Positions 45,382 through 56,800 are shown, numbered from the stretch's first letter. The stretch is 64,000 bases of DNA from Sarocladium kiliense (GCA_030734395.1 JAUZTG010000048.1:2604001-2668000), one strand, 5' to 3'. Program-made: numbers and translations. Notes: generated by a model from the letters alone, not told the origin.

Positions 45382-48300
45382 GGTGGGGGATTGAAGCAAG
45401 GGCGATGCTTGAAGGAACGAAAGTGCAAGTCTGCGTGACGGGGCTGTAGAAGAGAAGCTACAACGTCCGACGAGAATTGAGCACGGCTGAAGAAAGTCGT
45501 GACGGCTTGGGAAGAGCAGCGAGAAAGGGTCGACGACGAGATTCAGACGAGGCCAAGTAGCAACAGGTGCTTTGGAGAGATGGAGTCGAAAAGGAGACGG
45601 GCGGTGATGGAGGGGCTAAAATTATTCGGGCCTCCGACGCCAGGCCAGGCCAGGGGTCGCGCCCACCGCCGCTTCAACGACGAGGAGAGGAGGGGCGTGC
45701 ACACCACTACCCACTACCCACCACCTCCATCAGTGGCGCTGTTGGCTTTCACCGCTGGTGTATTGCCTCTGGTCTGGTTGGTCTACTATATCCCGCCCTG
45801 TAGCTAATTGCACTTGCGCTTGTAGCAACAGAAAGGTGAGTAGCACCTCACAACCTCAATTCCTGCCAGAAGCTGGCGTCACGTGGCACACGTAGACATT
45901 CTCATCGCTCTACAGCACTGGTGCCTGTCCCATCCCGATCAGCACCACGAGCAAGCACAGACTCTCGTCGTCCAAGCCAGCCACAAGAGATCGGCATCTT
46001 CATCTGCATACGCGCGGCTGTTGCCAGGGGTTTTAGGTATACCCTTCCGTCCTCATCAACGCCTCCTGTGCACCGTCTACGGAACGGCGCCGGGACGACT
46101 GAAAGCTTGTGTTGTAGCCGAAAGACGCCTCGCTACGTGCTTCCCATGAACAGCCATTTCCAGGTGGCACGAGAACCGTTGTTTCGCACATGTCTTGCTT
46201 GATCTGTCTTCTCATACTACCGAGCTATAGCAATGGCCAGTATTTGCCATGCAACCAACGCAATTGAAGTAGCAGCCCCTGGTCTCCCGCAGCCCTCGTG
46301 AGGGAGCACCAGCAAGACGACAGTACTGAATATTGACGAGGACAACCTAGGCCTCCTACCTGTTACAGTACCTCCCATGGTAGGCCTGTATGGTTTGTAC
46401 AGGCCTCATTTCGTGCGGTGCGTTTATCTCGCAGCCGCCGCAAGACTCATCTGCTTTTAAGATGATGCTATTTCCTTAGACCCCCGCCGGCGCGACTCCT
46501 TTGGGGGCATTTGTGATAATATCGGGACGGCGCTTCCTCCAATTTCCCAATCTGGGGGACCGCACTTGTTGCGTATGTTGATATCACATCTCGTTGCTCC
46601 GGTGCTGTGCAGAAGAAGTCGTCAACATATGCTGCAACGAAGCTGGCTCATACAAAACAGTCGATGACACGCACATCCGAAGAAATGGCCCTCAAGCGCG
46701 CCTCTTTAGTCCAGGCCGCGGTCGTGAGAGCGATGCAAAATGCTAATATCCACAGGTGCTCTACAACACCAGCTAACCCTCCAGGTAAAGGCGACCCCCA
46801 ATCAGTCCTGGAAGAGTAATAGACGCCAAGTTTTGCCTATGAAACGAACCCGTTCGGGTCGGCCCCTGGCGGCGTAACCTGTTGCCTCTCTCGTACATGC
46901 TTCGATCAGAGTCTAGATTCCATCAGGCTTCTCGTCGACACAGGCGTGCCGCCACAAATCGACAAGCTTTTGACAAGCGTTGGAGGGGCCGAGATCCGAA
47001 TCTGCATTCGACCCTCCCCGACACAGTATAGTCTCACGAATCGCTGGCCATGAATGACAGCTCGGCCGAGACACCTGTGTTCACAAGGTCTCGTCTTTCA
47101 GCAGCAACAGCTGCTGCAAGCTGGCAGGCTGACGGAGGACGACTTTGCGAGGTTCGCAAGGTCATGAAGCAGCTGCTTTCGCGTAGTGAGTCAGTGGCCT
47201 GGTTTGTGAGCCGAATTCAGTTTCTTCACAAGCTCTTCGGGATCTTGGCGAGGGAGGTCACCGAGGGAGAGCAACGTTTCGTGAAGAGATGTCTCAGTGG
47301 AACAAACTGTCGGTTGCAGAAAGGCTGTGCAAATGGGCTGCGCGCCTGTGAAGATGCTCGACAATGGACTTGTCCCTGGCGCGAGATCTTACAACTTTGT
47401 TGGCGACACGAGCGCGATGGCAAATAATGTTACTATTATTGGGCACTAGTCAAGCCCCTTACTGTAGGCTAGTCAGCTTCGGCTGGCCCATTTGCTGCGA
47501 GGGCGGCGACAAAATCGTCAACAAACAAAAAGCATATTTTGAATCGACCTTGGGACGAAAATCGAGCGCTGCTCCATAAAGAGACTTTCAAGAGCGGCGG
47601 GACGATGTAGTCCTTGTGTAGTGCACGGTGTCCTGTCTCAGAGGTCTGGGGCGCAGTCTACAATTGGAATGCAACCGGCGATGGTTCATCTACGCATTAC
47701 TATGCTGCAAAACCAACTGTTCACTCGGAGTCGCCGCCACAGGCTGCCCCATGTTCTCACGTGTTCTGAACGCGCGTCTGTCAAGAGAACATGATACAGA
47801 CTGGAAGTGAAAGATATGCAGCGGAGCCACTGATCGTCATCGAGCATCATGGGACCCAGCGAATGTATTGGGATCGAAGGGCATCGTTGCTTCTTACGGG
47901 AGCTTACGAGTAGTGGTGAAACTGGACTGTGGACATGCAGATGGCGCATGGCCAATATCATTGCTGGAGCGCGGTGATGAACTTTAGACAACACTTGCGC
48001 GTGCCTGGATTCTTGTCGTTAGCAATGTGACGCCATTATCAAAACCTTATCAGCAGTCGGATACGGCAAGACCATCATCTTCCTCTCCCCGCTTTTACAC
48101 GAACACGCAGTCTCGTTTCTGTCGATATTCTCCCGACTTTCGTGTGAATTACCTATAAACAGGTACAGGGTGTCTGGCTGTCAATGGACACGAGGCACTT
48201 CGCAATGCCAAAGTCATTATGGAGTAGCGTCATGCTTGTTACGATACGGATACCTGCATTTCACCTCAGACGGATCCACGGGGAGGGTCAAGGGCTCCAG

Positions 48301-49366
48301 AGAGCCTCAACGTGGGCGATTTGATTCGTCTACCGCCTTGGCTTCAGCGGGTGCTAGCCGACGCAGTGCAGCAGCCTGAGTGGAATTGGTGCATCCCGCT
48401 CACCCCCTGACCGGCAGCACCCCCTGAAGATTGCGGCACTTCCAGGAACGGGGGGTAGTCGGTACCTGATTGTTGTCTCCTGCAGCGTGCTACGAACGCC
48501 TTCAGAAGCACGTGTGGAAGTACTGGCTACCTGAGACTCCCTGTCTTATCCGAGCTGATACTGGATCGCCCCGTTTGCAGCAGGAAAAGGGGTCAGCTTT
48601 CTGGGTTTGGCAATTTCAGGGAGAGAGGCTCAACCCCCTGATTCCACTCTGTAGCGGCTGTTGGGTGCCAACCCACGGCAGAGTTCGTAGTGTTTTCTTT
48701 TTTTTTATTCCGCCCGTGAACAGCCACTGTCAGCGCTGGACGGCGGAGCGCCCCTTTAGCATCGTGACTGGACGTATCAAAGGTACCTCCCCACCGGAAA
48801 GAGGTGACGCGGGTACTTGGGGTCTCTTTCCCAGTCCCAGAGTCCACTGTAGGAAAATCTCTGAAGCAGCACAGCCAGCACCCACAGCACTGAGGCTCCA
48901 GGCTACGCCCCCCCCGTCTCATCCCGCTGCTGCATTCGTCCTCCACGCTTCCTCCATCCATCCACCAGAGACAATCTCTCGCGTTCGACGCACTGCCTTC
49001 CAAGTCCTCTCAATCTTGATTCCCTTTTCCTTCTCCCCGCCGTGGCCGTTGAACCTGCGATCCTGACGCTTCGTCACTTCTGCATCTCACGACCCCCTCA
49101 TCGTCGCCCTTCTTCTTCGCTTCATCCCTCTTCCACCGACTCAACTTTCCCCCGTTTTTTATCCCAGCTCCGCTTAAGGACCCCCGTCGTCCGTCCGCTC
49201 GTTTGCGCGTCCACACACCCCCTACAAATCTGGCCTTCCTGCGAACTCCTGGATCTCTTAGCTAGAAAATCCACGGTCAACCTCTCAACCTCCAACACGC
49301 AGCGCCTCCGCACGATCGCCCATCGAAAACGTCGATAGCGACGAGTCTCAGACGGATCTTATCATT
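45382..49366. other. Divergent intergenic region between the mutase and the transporter
   Basis: About 4 kb. It must contain both promoters. The last ~400 bp before 49367 are strongly pyrimidine-rich on the plus strand, a typical leader of a highly expressed fungal gene. Open frames at 46607-46819 and 47050-47427 (plus) and 47686-47994 (minus) have no recognisable family and were not called. No repeats or RNA genes were recognised. Confidence 0.5.
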
Positions 49367-50786
49367 ATGTCTGCCGAAGAGAAGAGCCGCGTCTCTGGCG
49401 ATGCCCCCCGGGGCAAGAACTCGCCAGTGCTGCCCACGCACAACCTCCAGGAGAAGGCCCTGGGTAACAAGCGAGGCCTGCCCCCGGCTGTCTACGTTAT
49501 GTGAGTAATGATCCTGACAAGGCGAGGCGCGCCTCGAAGCCGTCGAGATGGTGTCGGATAGCTGCTGACACTAGGCTTCTCAGCATCTGGATCAGCTGCA
49601 GTTCTTCGGTTATTCTTTTCAACAAGTGGCTGCTGGACACCTTGAACTTCCGTAAGCTATCTACAACACAGCATCACTCGTTCGAGAGCAGTCGCTGACC
49701 GATCTTCAGGCTTCCCCGTCATCCTCACTACCTACCATTTGACCTTCGCTACCGTTGTCACCCAATTCATGGCCCGCTTCACTACACTCCTCGACGGCCG
49801 CAAGAAGGTCAAAATGACGAGTCGCGTCTACATGCGTGCCGTTGTGCCCATTGGTATCTTCTTCAGTCTGAGTCTGATCTGCGGCAACGTTACATACCTC
49901 TACTTGTCCGTTGCCTTCATCCAGATGCTGAAGGCGACCACGCCTGTGGCTACACTCATCTCTGGTTGGATCCTGGGTCTTTCCGCTCCCAACCTGAAGC
50001 AGTTCCTCAATGTCTCTGCCATTGTTGTTGGTGTTATTATTGCTTCCATGGGCGAGATTCACTTCGTTACCATCGGTGTCATCTACCAGATGGGTGGTAT
50101 CGTCTTCGAGGCCCTCCGTCTGACCATGGTCCAGCGCCTGCTCAGCTCTTCTGACTTCAAGATGGATCCCATTGTCTCCCTCTACTACTTTGCCCCCATC
50201 TGCGCCGTCATGAACGGTGTTGTCGCCCTCATCTGGGAGGTTCCCCGCTGCTCTATGGATGATGTGTACAATGTCGGCCTTTTCACCTTCTTCCTCAACG
50301 GTCTCTGTGCCTTCCTGCTTAACGTTTCCGTCGTCTTCCTGGTAAGTTCGCTGATACTCTGAACCACTTATTCTACGTACTAACTCACCCGCGTAGATTG
50401 GCAAGACTTCGGCCGTCGTGCTCACCCTTTGCGGTGTTCTGAAGGACATCCTGCTTGTCGCTGCCTCCATGATGATCTGGGGCACCCAGGTTACTCCCCT
50501 TCAGTTCTTCGGTTATTCCATTGCCCTCGGTGGTATGGTTTACTACAAGCTCGGCTATGAGCAACTCAAGGGCTACATCGCTGAAGGCCAGCGCCAGTGG
50601 GCCGAGTTTGGTTACCGCAAGCCTATCCTTCGCAAGATCAGCGTCATTGTCTTGTCGGCATTGGTCCTGTTCATCCTGTTCGGTGGACTGGCACCAACAT
50701 ACGCCCCTCAGTACGATGCTGGCAAGCTCGCGAGTGAAGTGACTGGCCGCTTCGGCATGCAGCAGGCTCCTGGCGGCCCGATCTAA
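49367..50786 (+). CDS. TPT-family nucleotide-sugar transporter, probable UDP-galactofuranose transporter (four exons)
   Basis: Exons 49367-49500, 49584-49651, 49710-50341 and 50397-50786 encode 407 residues. Introns are 83, 58 and 55 nt with GTGAGT, GTAAGC and GTAAGT donors. After a ~40-residue polar N-terminus come about ten membrane helices of the drug/metabolite superfamily, triose-phosphate transporter branch. Characteristic segments are SSSVILFNKWLLD, GNVTYLYLSVAFIQMLKATTPV and GKTSAVVLTLCGVLKDILLV with a following FFGYSIALGGMVYYK. Such proteins exchange nucleotide sugars across Golgi or ER membranes. In Aspergillus fumigatus the Golgi UDP-Galf carrier GlfB is encoded next to the mutase GlfA. 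The adjacency to a mutase gene here makes the same substrate likely, but that is inference. Confidence 0.9.
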
Positions 50787-51734
50787 GATCGTGGTCCCCA
50801 CACGGGCGCATTGGAGCTGTGAAAAAGATGTTTCTTGGAACAGCATGAACGACGACATTGAGGCGTTGATTTGGTTGGATGGGCGGATGGCGATTTACGG
50901 GGCACAAATCTTTCTATGTTCGATGCCTTGGGGGCCGCACTTGTTCGAGTACATATTTGCCTCACTTCACGTGCCTTTTACAGTCTCCCTTCTTTCCCAA
51001 CACTTTGTTCTTCCATTTACCCCCTCCATTTGGTGACCCTTCCCCTACTTTTCTTTTTCTTTTTCACTTTTTGCACAATATTCTAATGGGGGGGAAAGCC
51101 GTTCGAGAAACTCTGCTTGGTTCTTCATTCTACTTCTGGAACAGAGGGAGGGGGACAAGTCTCAAGGACTCAACCGGAAAACAATGGCAAGGTTGGTTGT
51201 CAAGCATGAAACTGTACAGCTATAGAGAGCTTGGTTTGGCGCAGAGCGCAAAGGATCGTCGTGTTTTTACTTCATTCGGGAGGGAGGGGGTTTTTTGCAT
51301 GTAATGCATCAAACGCAAATGGTCTAATCCGATGTACTTTAGACGGCGTTGAAATCCAGAATCATAGAAACGCAGCAATGAAAATCGGATCAGGAATTGA
51401 TGTACTTGGTGTGCCTCGTAGTCGTTATCCTGCGTCGTTCGCCGTGCCGTGTGTTGCATGTCTGTTCGTGTAATTTACTGTTTCAAATTGATAATACCAA
51501 CAATGGGAAAGCCATCACGAAGTTGAGCGGAGATGTTAGACTACAAGCCGCTGTTGTTGATTGACCAGTAGCATCACGAGCATGATAGGACTGCACAGTG
51601 CACAGGTAATAGTGTTGTGGAAAAGTGTGATCTTCAATGAACTTCATATTGAGCCCATAACCCAGGGTTTCTCAATTGCCATTTGATGCTCTGTACGTCC
51701 CGCCAACTCCCAGACCGTGATGGAGAAAACGATT
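50787..51734. other. Convergent 3' region between transporter and RPL27
   Basis: About 950 bp between the ends of the transporter (+) and RPL27 (-). It holds the two 3' untranslated regions, with T-rich stretches around 51046-51075. No gene was recognised. Confidence 0.5.
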
Positions 51735-52534
51735 TTAAAATTCTGTTCGAAGCCAAGTTAGCAACTGCATGTAGTCCTTCAAAACACAATTCTCGCACAG
51801 CCACAGCTGGAACGCTGTATATAGGCGATAACAAGCTCTTCGGAAGAGCGAATGTGCCATTAAAGGGGCCAAACGTACTCAGGGGGGTGAAGAACCATCG
51901 GTTCTTTCCGCTGGTGTATCGCTCCTCGAGAATCTTCTTGACGTTCTTCTTGGCATCCTCGCGCTGGCTGACCTCCTTGAAGGTGTCGTTGGAGACGGAG
52001 CCCTTAAGGCCCTCAAGCTCGAGGGTGTAACGGGTGGGCATAAGGTGGTTGTAGTTGACGACCTTGATGAAAGGCTTGATCTTGGAGCGCTTGTCCTGGC
52101 GGGCCTTGGACATGCGGCGGGTGATGCGCGAGGGGTAGCGCTCGATGCCAGCGACGAGGGCGTGGCCGAAGGGGTGAGGCTTGTTGCCGTTGTCGACGGG
52201 CTGGATGATGACCACCTGTACGAAATCAAGTCAGCCTTCTTTGGTTCAATCCACCTTGTTTGAAGTGTTTCGATCGATGCCGTCGCTTTCGCTGATGATG
52301 CTCCCGCCATCGTGAACGCCAATCCCACCTCTTTCTCGTATCCCATTCCCCAAAACCTTTTCCTCTAGACCCAGATCCTTCTCACATTGGCGAACCATCG
52401 AGCGGGAGGCATCATCGTTCGGCGGCGGACAAGGCGACATTGCAGCGTAGGGATCACAGGATAAACCGTACCTTCTTTCCGGCGTAACGGCCGCGGGTGA
52501 TAATGGCGACTCGGCCGACCTTGAGGAACTTCAT
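51735..52534 (-). CDS. RPL27: 60S ribosomal protein L27 (eL27; three exons)
   Basis: Exons 52534-52472, 51879-52215 and 51735-51742 (all on the minus strand) encode 135 residues, about the family length. Exon 1 reads MKFLKVGRVAIITRGRYAGKK (KOW-type start). Exon 2 contains VVIIQPVDNGNKPHPFGHAL and PFIKVVNYNHLMPTRY and ends NRWFFTPL. The last coding exon is only 8 nt and supplies the final KF and the stop. The 136-nt intron before it has a GTACGT donor, a GCTAAC branch and a GAACAG acceptor. Without that splice the frame would run on for 80 unrelated residues, so the tiny exon is well supported. The first intron (256 nt) is long for this genome, as is common in ribosomal-protein genes. Divergent from NCE101 across 331 bp. 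Confidence 0.95.
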
Positions 52535-52865
52535 TGTGCCTGTCGTTGGTCGTGAGGTTGGGGCTGGGTTGAAGGGGGGTTAGAATCTCGTCGTCGGGAA
52601 TGGCCCTTACAAAAATTTGGGTGTGCGAAATTCACGAGTTGTGGGCAGTAGACTTGAGTGTGGTCATGTGATATGCTAAGTCAGGAAAAGCGGGGTTGCC
52701 TGCTTGACCTGCAAGGCCCCACCGCAGCTGGTCGTTGCTGAAGGGGAATGCTCTCAACCACTAACATTCGAGTCCTTGCTGTTTCCCCCAACTTGGTTAC
52801 TTTATTGCGACAATTCCAACTCCTCTCACCGTGCCACGAAGAGTTTCCAAGAATAACTGCCCGTT
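52535..52865. promoter_or_regulatory. Divergent promoter region of RPL27 and NCE101
   Basis: 331 bp separate the start codons of the minus-strand RPL27 and plus-strand NCE101. Both promoters and leaders must fit here, so the two genes may share control elements. No specific site was identified. Confidence 0.55.
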
Positions 52866-53103
52866 ATGCCTGCGCCGACATACATCATCTCGAGGGTTGC
52901 TGATCCCATCTTTGCCATGTTCATTGGCTTGGGAGCTGCAGCTGGTCGCATCAACCGCGAGCAAAAGGAGAAGGGCAAGACCACAGACCAGACCATTCAA
53001 GATGGCCTTCGGTACGTTTGCATTGTATCTGTCCCTAGTGAAAGCTGTTCTGACACTCGATTGTCTCTCTAGCCGTCTAGGGTTTTCTCAGACTAAGGCA
53101 TAA
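52866..53103 (+). CDS. NCE101: Non-classical export protein 1-like small membrane protein (two exons)
   Basis: Exons 52866-53011 and 53073-53103 encode 58 residues. The 61-nt intron has a GTACGT donor and a CTCTAG acceptor and restores DGLRRLGFSQ. The N-terminus APTYIISRVADPIFAMFIGL followed by a short hydrophobic helix and INREQKEKG matches the NCE101 family of small fungal proteins. Yeast Nce101 was identified in export of leaderless proteins, but its mechanism is unclear. Unspliced reading gives a different, unrelated C-terminus. Confidence 0.85.
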
Positions 53104-53163
53104 ACAATTCCCGAGCTGGTTTCCAGCCGCGCTCTCAATGCATCTACGATTCCCACCAGTGCA

Positions 53164-53964
53164 CTATTCCGCATAAGCCGGGCCATACTCCTTCTTCATC
53201 GCCTCACGAACCATCTCGCCACACAATTTGGCAGTGGGGTTTGCGCTCACAGCCAAACCCTTCGCGATCTCGTTTCCGTACCTCCCGCCAAGCGCCAGAT
53301 CTCGTGACGCAGCCTCCTCAAAGTCCAGCTTCGACCAGTGCGCCTCGCGACGATCCTCTGGAATACCAACCTCTCTTTGGGACATAAGCTTCGCGGTACG
53401 CATATAAATGGCCGCTCTTTGGGTGTGTGCCATAGAGAGTGTTCGGGCTTGTTGTGCAGAAAGAGCTGTGTATGGAGTTGGCGGAGATAGCAGTTCGATG
53501 GACGTATCCATGTCCTTCAGAGCGGCTGATGCCGCGCAGAGTCTCTCGCTATGCTCGGGGTTCGGGATGAGTGGTGCTGGCATAGTTGCAGTATCTGCCA
53601 GCAACATAGCATCGCCGTAAAGCCGTCTCGCGATCTGCGCCCTGTTGTTCCTAGCGCTAGCATAGTTGGGATGCAGGTTGATGAGTCCATCAAAGTCCGA
53701 GACGCATTGCCGGTATACATCCACCGCCGCTGACTTCGAGCTCTCCTCCCCTCGACTGCGGCTGAGTTGGATCTCGATCTTCTGAATGGACTGAATGATG
53801 CTCTTTTCCTTTGCAACGACCCGTTCGTAGACACTTGTGTCAATAATATGAGGGTCGCGAGGGAGAGAAGGGTCAATGACGACGCCGGCCGCGGGATTTG
53901 ACTCGGGGTCCTTGATCTTCTCGAGGACGTTGATGTCTCGCGTGCTCAGGTCGATGGATGTCAT
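53164..53964 (-). CDS. TTC36: Tetratricopeptide repeat protein 36 (TTC36) homologue
   Basis: A single exon encodes 266 residues. TPR-like helices include FDGLINLHPNYASARNNRAQ (91-110), where NNRAQ-ARRL-GDA matches the TTC36 signature. A second set is around THTQRAAIYMRT (about 180-190) and DFEEAASRDLALGG (214-227). The C-terminal ANPTAKLCGEMVREAM (241-256) matches the conserved NPYA-LCN-ML end of animal TTC36. The fungal protein is longer than the ~190-residue human protein because of an N-terminal extension and a Pro-containing insert at 126-140. In mammals TTC36 is reported to protect 4-hydroxyphenylpyruvate dioxygenase from ubiquitin-dependent loss. Here the next gene, divergent, is that same enzyme. 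It is convergent with NCE101 (60 bp between stop codons). Confidence 0.85.
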   Translation of the reverse strand: MTSIDLSTRDINVLEKIKDPESNPAAGVVIDPSLPRDPHIIDTSVYERVVAKEKSIIQSIQKIEIQLSRSRGEESSKSAAVDVYRQCVSDFDGLINLHPNYASARNNRAQIARRLYGDAMLLADTATMPAPLIPNPEHSERLCAASAALKDMDTSIELLSPPTPYTALSAQQARTLSMAHTQRAAIYMRTAKLMSQREVGIPEDRREAHWSKLDFEEAASRDLALGGRYGNEIAKGLAVSANPTAKLCGEMVREAMKKEYGPAYAE

Positions 53965-55195
53965 CTTGATTCAAGGGCCGAGAAGATCGTGATGGGGATC
54001 GAATCGCACACAGAGGATATTCACAGCTACTGTCAAATCTTCAGGGATTTGAAAAACGGAAAAATCGGGTTGACGCCCTCAAAAGAAGTACGTGTCTGAT
54101 AAATGGCCATCTCAGGCCGAGCACGATTCCGCACCTTACGCCGTGCGGTCCCGGCGCCACCGCCGCCGAGCATCAACCACCCAGCCAATCCTTCAGTTAA
54201 GCCGTCAGCAGTTATCTGCTGACAACCACCTACCCAAGCACTGGCACAAGCTTTCCCTCTGCCGATTCTCACCTCCTCGTTTGGGTCACTGGACTGGCCG
54301 TCTGTAGGGTGGTGTGTATCCGCTTTTGTCGACAGCGGGGCGGCCATCTTCGGCTTTCCACGGCTGGCGCCGCCCCCAGCTGGTGAAGGACGGCGCGGCA
54401 CCTTTCCGCCCCGGATCTTGCGCCGTATGCTATGCCTACACCTCGCTCACACACAACCTCTCGGTTTGCAACGCAGAGGCCGGGTTTTAGTTTTTTGGGG
54501 GTTTCTCAGTGACTCTATCAGGACTCTGTAAAGCAAAGAAGGCGGAGATCGAGTTGCTTGCCGTGATGCAGAGCTGACGAAGTCAGACTGCTCGGCTTAA
54601 GATCCCATACGACAGAGTGTAAAGCAAGCTCACGCCTTATCTTCAAGCGCGTAGTATGCGTGATGCATGACATCAGATAAGCCCTACCATCTCACGGAGC
54701 CAACCACCGCTCTCCGCTGGTAGCCGGGTCTCCCTATTCGCCCGCCCAGCGGCTTTCTCGGCGGTGCGGAGGACTTCCACACCTGCTTCTGCTCGGTGGT
54801 CGTCTGACGGGTACGGGTGGCTTTCCATGTTTTGCCCTCCCTATCCGGGGGTGAGTGGGCCTCTGATGATAGATGGGTGGTCGGGGCGAGTATATGAATG
54901 TATAAGACGGCGGGGGCGAGGAGGAGAGGAAGGTTTCTTGATGATGCTGGTTTGTATTTGAAGTTGGTCAGAGATCATCCTTCCTTTCCATCTTCCTGAA
55001 TTTGATTCCATCATCAATATTCAGCAGATTAACACCCTATCGACTGCCCCTTCCTTCCTCGATACCCATACATTCTTCGTTCTTCTCTTCTGAGAGAAGG
55101 CTTCGTCTAGATAAGACCCAGAGCCTCATCTGGTGGCCAGCTACACCACTCCATTACCATCACATCCTTCTACAACCTGCTCATAACCCATCATA
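53965..55195. promoter_or_regulatory. Divergent intergenic region between TTC36-like gene and HPPD gene
   Basis: 1231 bp between divergent start codons. A TATA-like pair (TATATGAA at 54891 and TATAAG at 54901) lies about 300 bp before the dioxygenase ATG. A pyrimidine-rich leader (about 54975-55190) follows it. No other gene was recognised. Confidence 0.5.
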
Positions 55196-56440
55196 ATGGC
55201 TCCCTCCGCCATCACCGACTCTCCTCCCCAACAGCCAGTCACCCACCTGGCCTCCGATGGCTACGCCGTCCAACCCCCCGCCAACTTCACCGGCTACGAC
55301 CACGTAACCTGGTACGTTGGAAACGCAAAGCAAGCCGCCTCCTACTACACCACCCTCTTCGGCTTCCGTACCGTCGCCTACCGTGGTCTTGAGACTGGCT
55401 CCCGCTACTTCGCCTCTTATGTCGTCGCCAACGCTGATGTTCGCTTCGTCTTCACATCACCCTTGCGTTCCGAGAAGCACCTTCCTGACGATGAACCCAT
55501 CACACCTGAGGATAGGAAGTTGTTGAAGGAGATTCATGAGCATCTCGAGAGACATGGTGATGCTGTCAAGGATGTGGCTTTTGAGGTTGATAACGTTGAA
55601 GGTGTCTACCGCAAGGCTGTGGATGAGGGTGCCGTCTCAGTCCAGCCTCCCCAAGCCCTTAAGGACTCCGAGCATGGCTCTGTCACCACCGCCGTCATTT
55701 GCACATACGGTGATACCACACACACCCTCATCGCCCGCGGCTCATATTCCGGTCCCTTCCTACCAGGCTACCGTGCTCCCCGTACCATCACAAACTCTAT
55801 CGCCGCCCCCGAGGTGCCACTCGCTCGTATCGACCACTGCGTTGGCAACCAGTCTTGGAACGAGATGGTCTCCGCCTGTGCCTTCTACGAGCAATGTCTC
55901 TCCTTCCACCGCTTCTGGTCCGTCGACGACTCGCAAATCAGCACCGAGTTCTCAGCCCTGAACTCCATCGTCATGGCCTCCCCCAATAACCTCGTCAAGA
56001 TGCCCATCAACGAGCCCGCACCAGGAAAGAAGAAGTCTCAGATTGAGGAGTACGTGACCTTCAACTCCGGTCCCGGCGTCCAGCACATCGCTCTCCTAAC
56101 AAAGGACATCATCACCTCTGTCGCTGCCCTGCGTGCCCGCGGCGTGGAGTTCATTAATGTTCCCAGCACGTACTATGACACCATGCGCTCAAGAATGAAG
56201 ACCGAGAAGAGGAAGTGGGAGCTCCAAGAGGACTTCGAAACTTTGCAGAGGTTGAACATCCTGATCGACTACGATGAGGGTGGTTACCTCCTCCAGCTTT
56301 TCACTAAGCCCCTCATGGACCGCCCAACGGTCTTCATTGAGATTATCCAGCGCAATGAGTTTGAGGGCTTCGGTGCAGGAAACTTCAAGAGCCTGTTTGA
56401 GGCGATCGAGAGAGAGCAGGCTGAGCGTGGAAACCTGTGA
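55196..56440 (+). CDS. HPD: 4-hydroxyphenylpyruvate dioxygenase
   Basis: A single exon encodes 414 residues, normal for the family. The enzyme converts 4-hydroxyphenylpyruvate to homogentisate in tyrosine degradation, using Fe(II) and O2; homogentisate also feeds pyomelanin in fungi. The two vicinal-oxygen-chelate halves are visible. The N-terminal half starts at YDHVTWYVGNAKQAASYY (34-51). The catalytic half has the three iron ligands His214 (RIDHCVGN), His297 (GVQHIALL) and Glu382 (VFIEIIQR). The C-terminal gate helix follows (FEGFGAGNFKSLFEAIEREQ). No intron and no targeting peptide are seen, so it is probably cytosolic. Codon use is strongly C-biased, suggesting high expression. Convergent with SSL1. 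Confidence 0.98.
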   Translation: MAPSAITDSPPQQPVTHLASDGYAVQPPANFTGYDHVTWYVGNAKQAASYYTTLFGFRTVAYRGLETGSRYFASYVVANADVRFVFTSPLRSEKHLPDDEPITPEDRKLLKEIHEHLERHGDAVKDVAFEVDNVEGVYRKAVDEGAVSVQPPQALKDSEHGSVTTAVICTYGDTTHTLIARGSYSGPFLPGYRAPRTITNSIAAPEVPLARIDHCVGNQSWNEMVSACAFYEQCLSFHRFWSVDDSQISTEFSALNSIVMASPNNLVKMPINEPAPGKKKSQIEEYVTFNSGPGVQHIALLTKDIITSVAALRARGVEFINVPSTYYDTMRSRMKTEKRKWELQEDFETLQRLNILIDYDEGGYLLQLFTKPLMDRPTVFIEIIQRNEFEGFGAGNFKSLFEAIEREQAERGNL

Positions 56441-56800
56441 GGAAGAGGTTATCATGGAAAATCGGCGGTACGTGACTCACGAAACGAAGAGCGTTGTTCA
56501 TTAGTGAAGAGCAAGACGGTTTATAAAGTGCGCGCAAGGAAGCGGCGCGCAGCACTTCGCCGGTCTGCAAGCATGGTCATAAATAGGTGTTTATTGATTT
56601 TTTTTATTATTCCCTTTCCAAATGAAAACAGTTTCGCTTAATATTCATTTGTACATGCAAGCCTGCTGAGCCAGAGTCGCTTTCCTGCCGCAGAGCCAAC
56701 CATCCCATGCGCCAGTATCCTGTATGATCTTCCGCCTTGCCTACCACTCTGCTGATCTTCCGACTTCACCTGATTTGGTCGGTCGTCCAGTTCGGCTTTA
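56441..56800. other. Convergent 3' region between HPPD and SSL1
   Basis: 360 bp between two stop codons. A T-rich stretch near 56595-56612 is compatible with 3'-end signals. Nothing else was seen. Confidence 0.5.

Noticed and set aside
47050..47427. 125-codon plus-strand open frame between the mutase and the transporter
   Set aside because: No recognised motif, no splice support and no similarity to any family I can name; kept only as a note in the intergenic entry.
49706..50485. 259-codon minus-strand open frame opposite the transporter
   Set aside because: Mirror of the strongly codon-biased transporter exons; composition dominated by Asp/Glu/Gly/His/Asn.
52216..52471. Possible C/D-box snoRNA in the first intron of RPL27 (GATGATG and CTGA present)
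   Set aside because: The C-like box lacks the full RTGATGA consensus and the two boxes are about 190 nt apart, too far for a normal C/D snoRNA.
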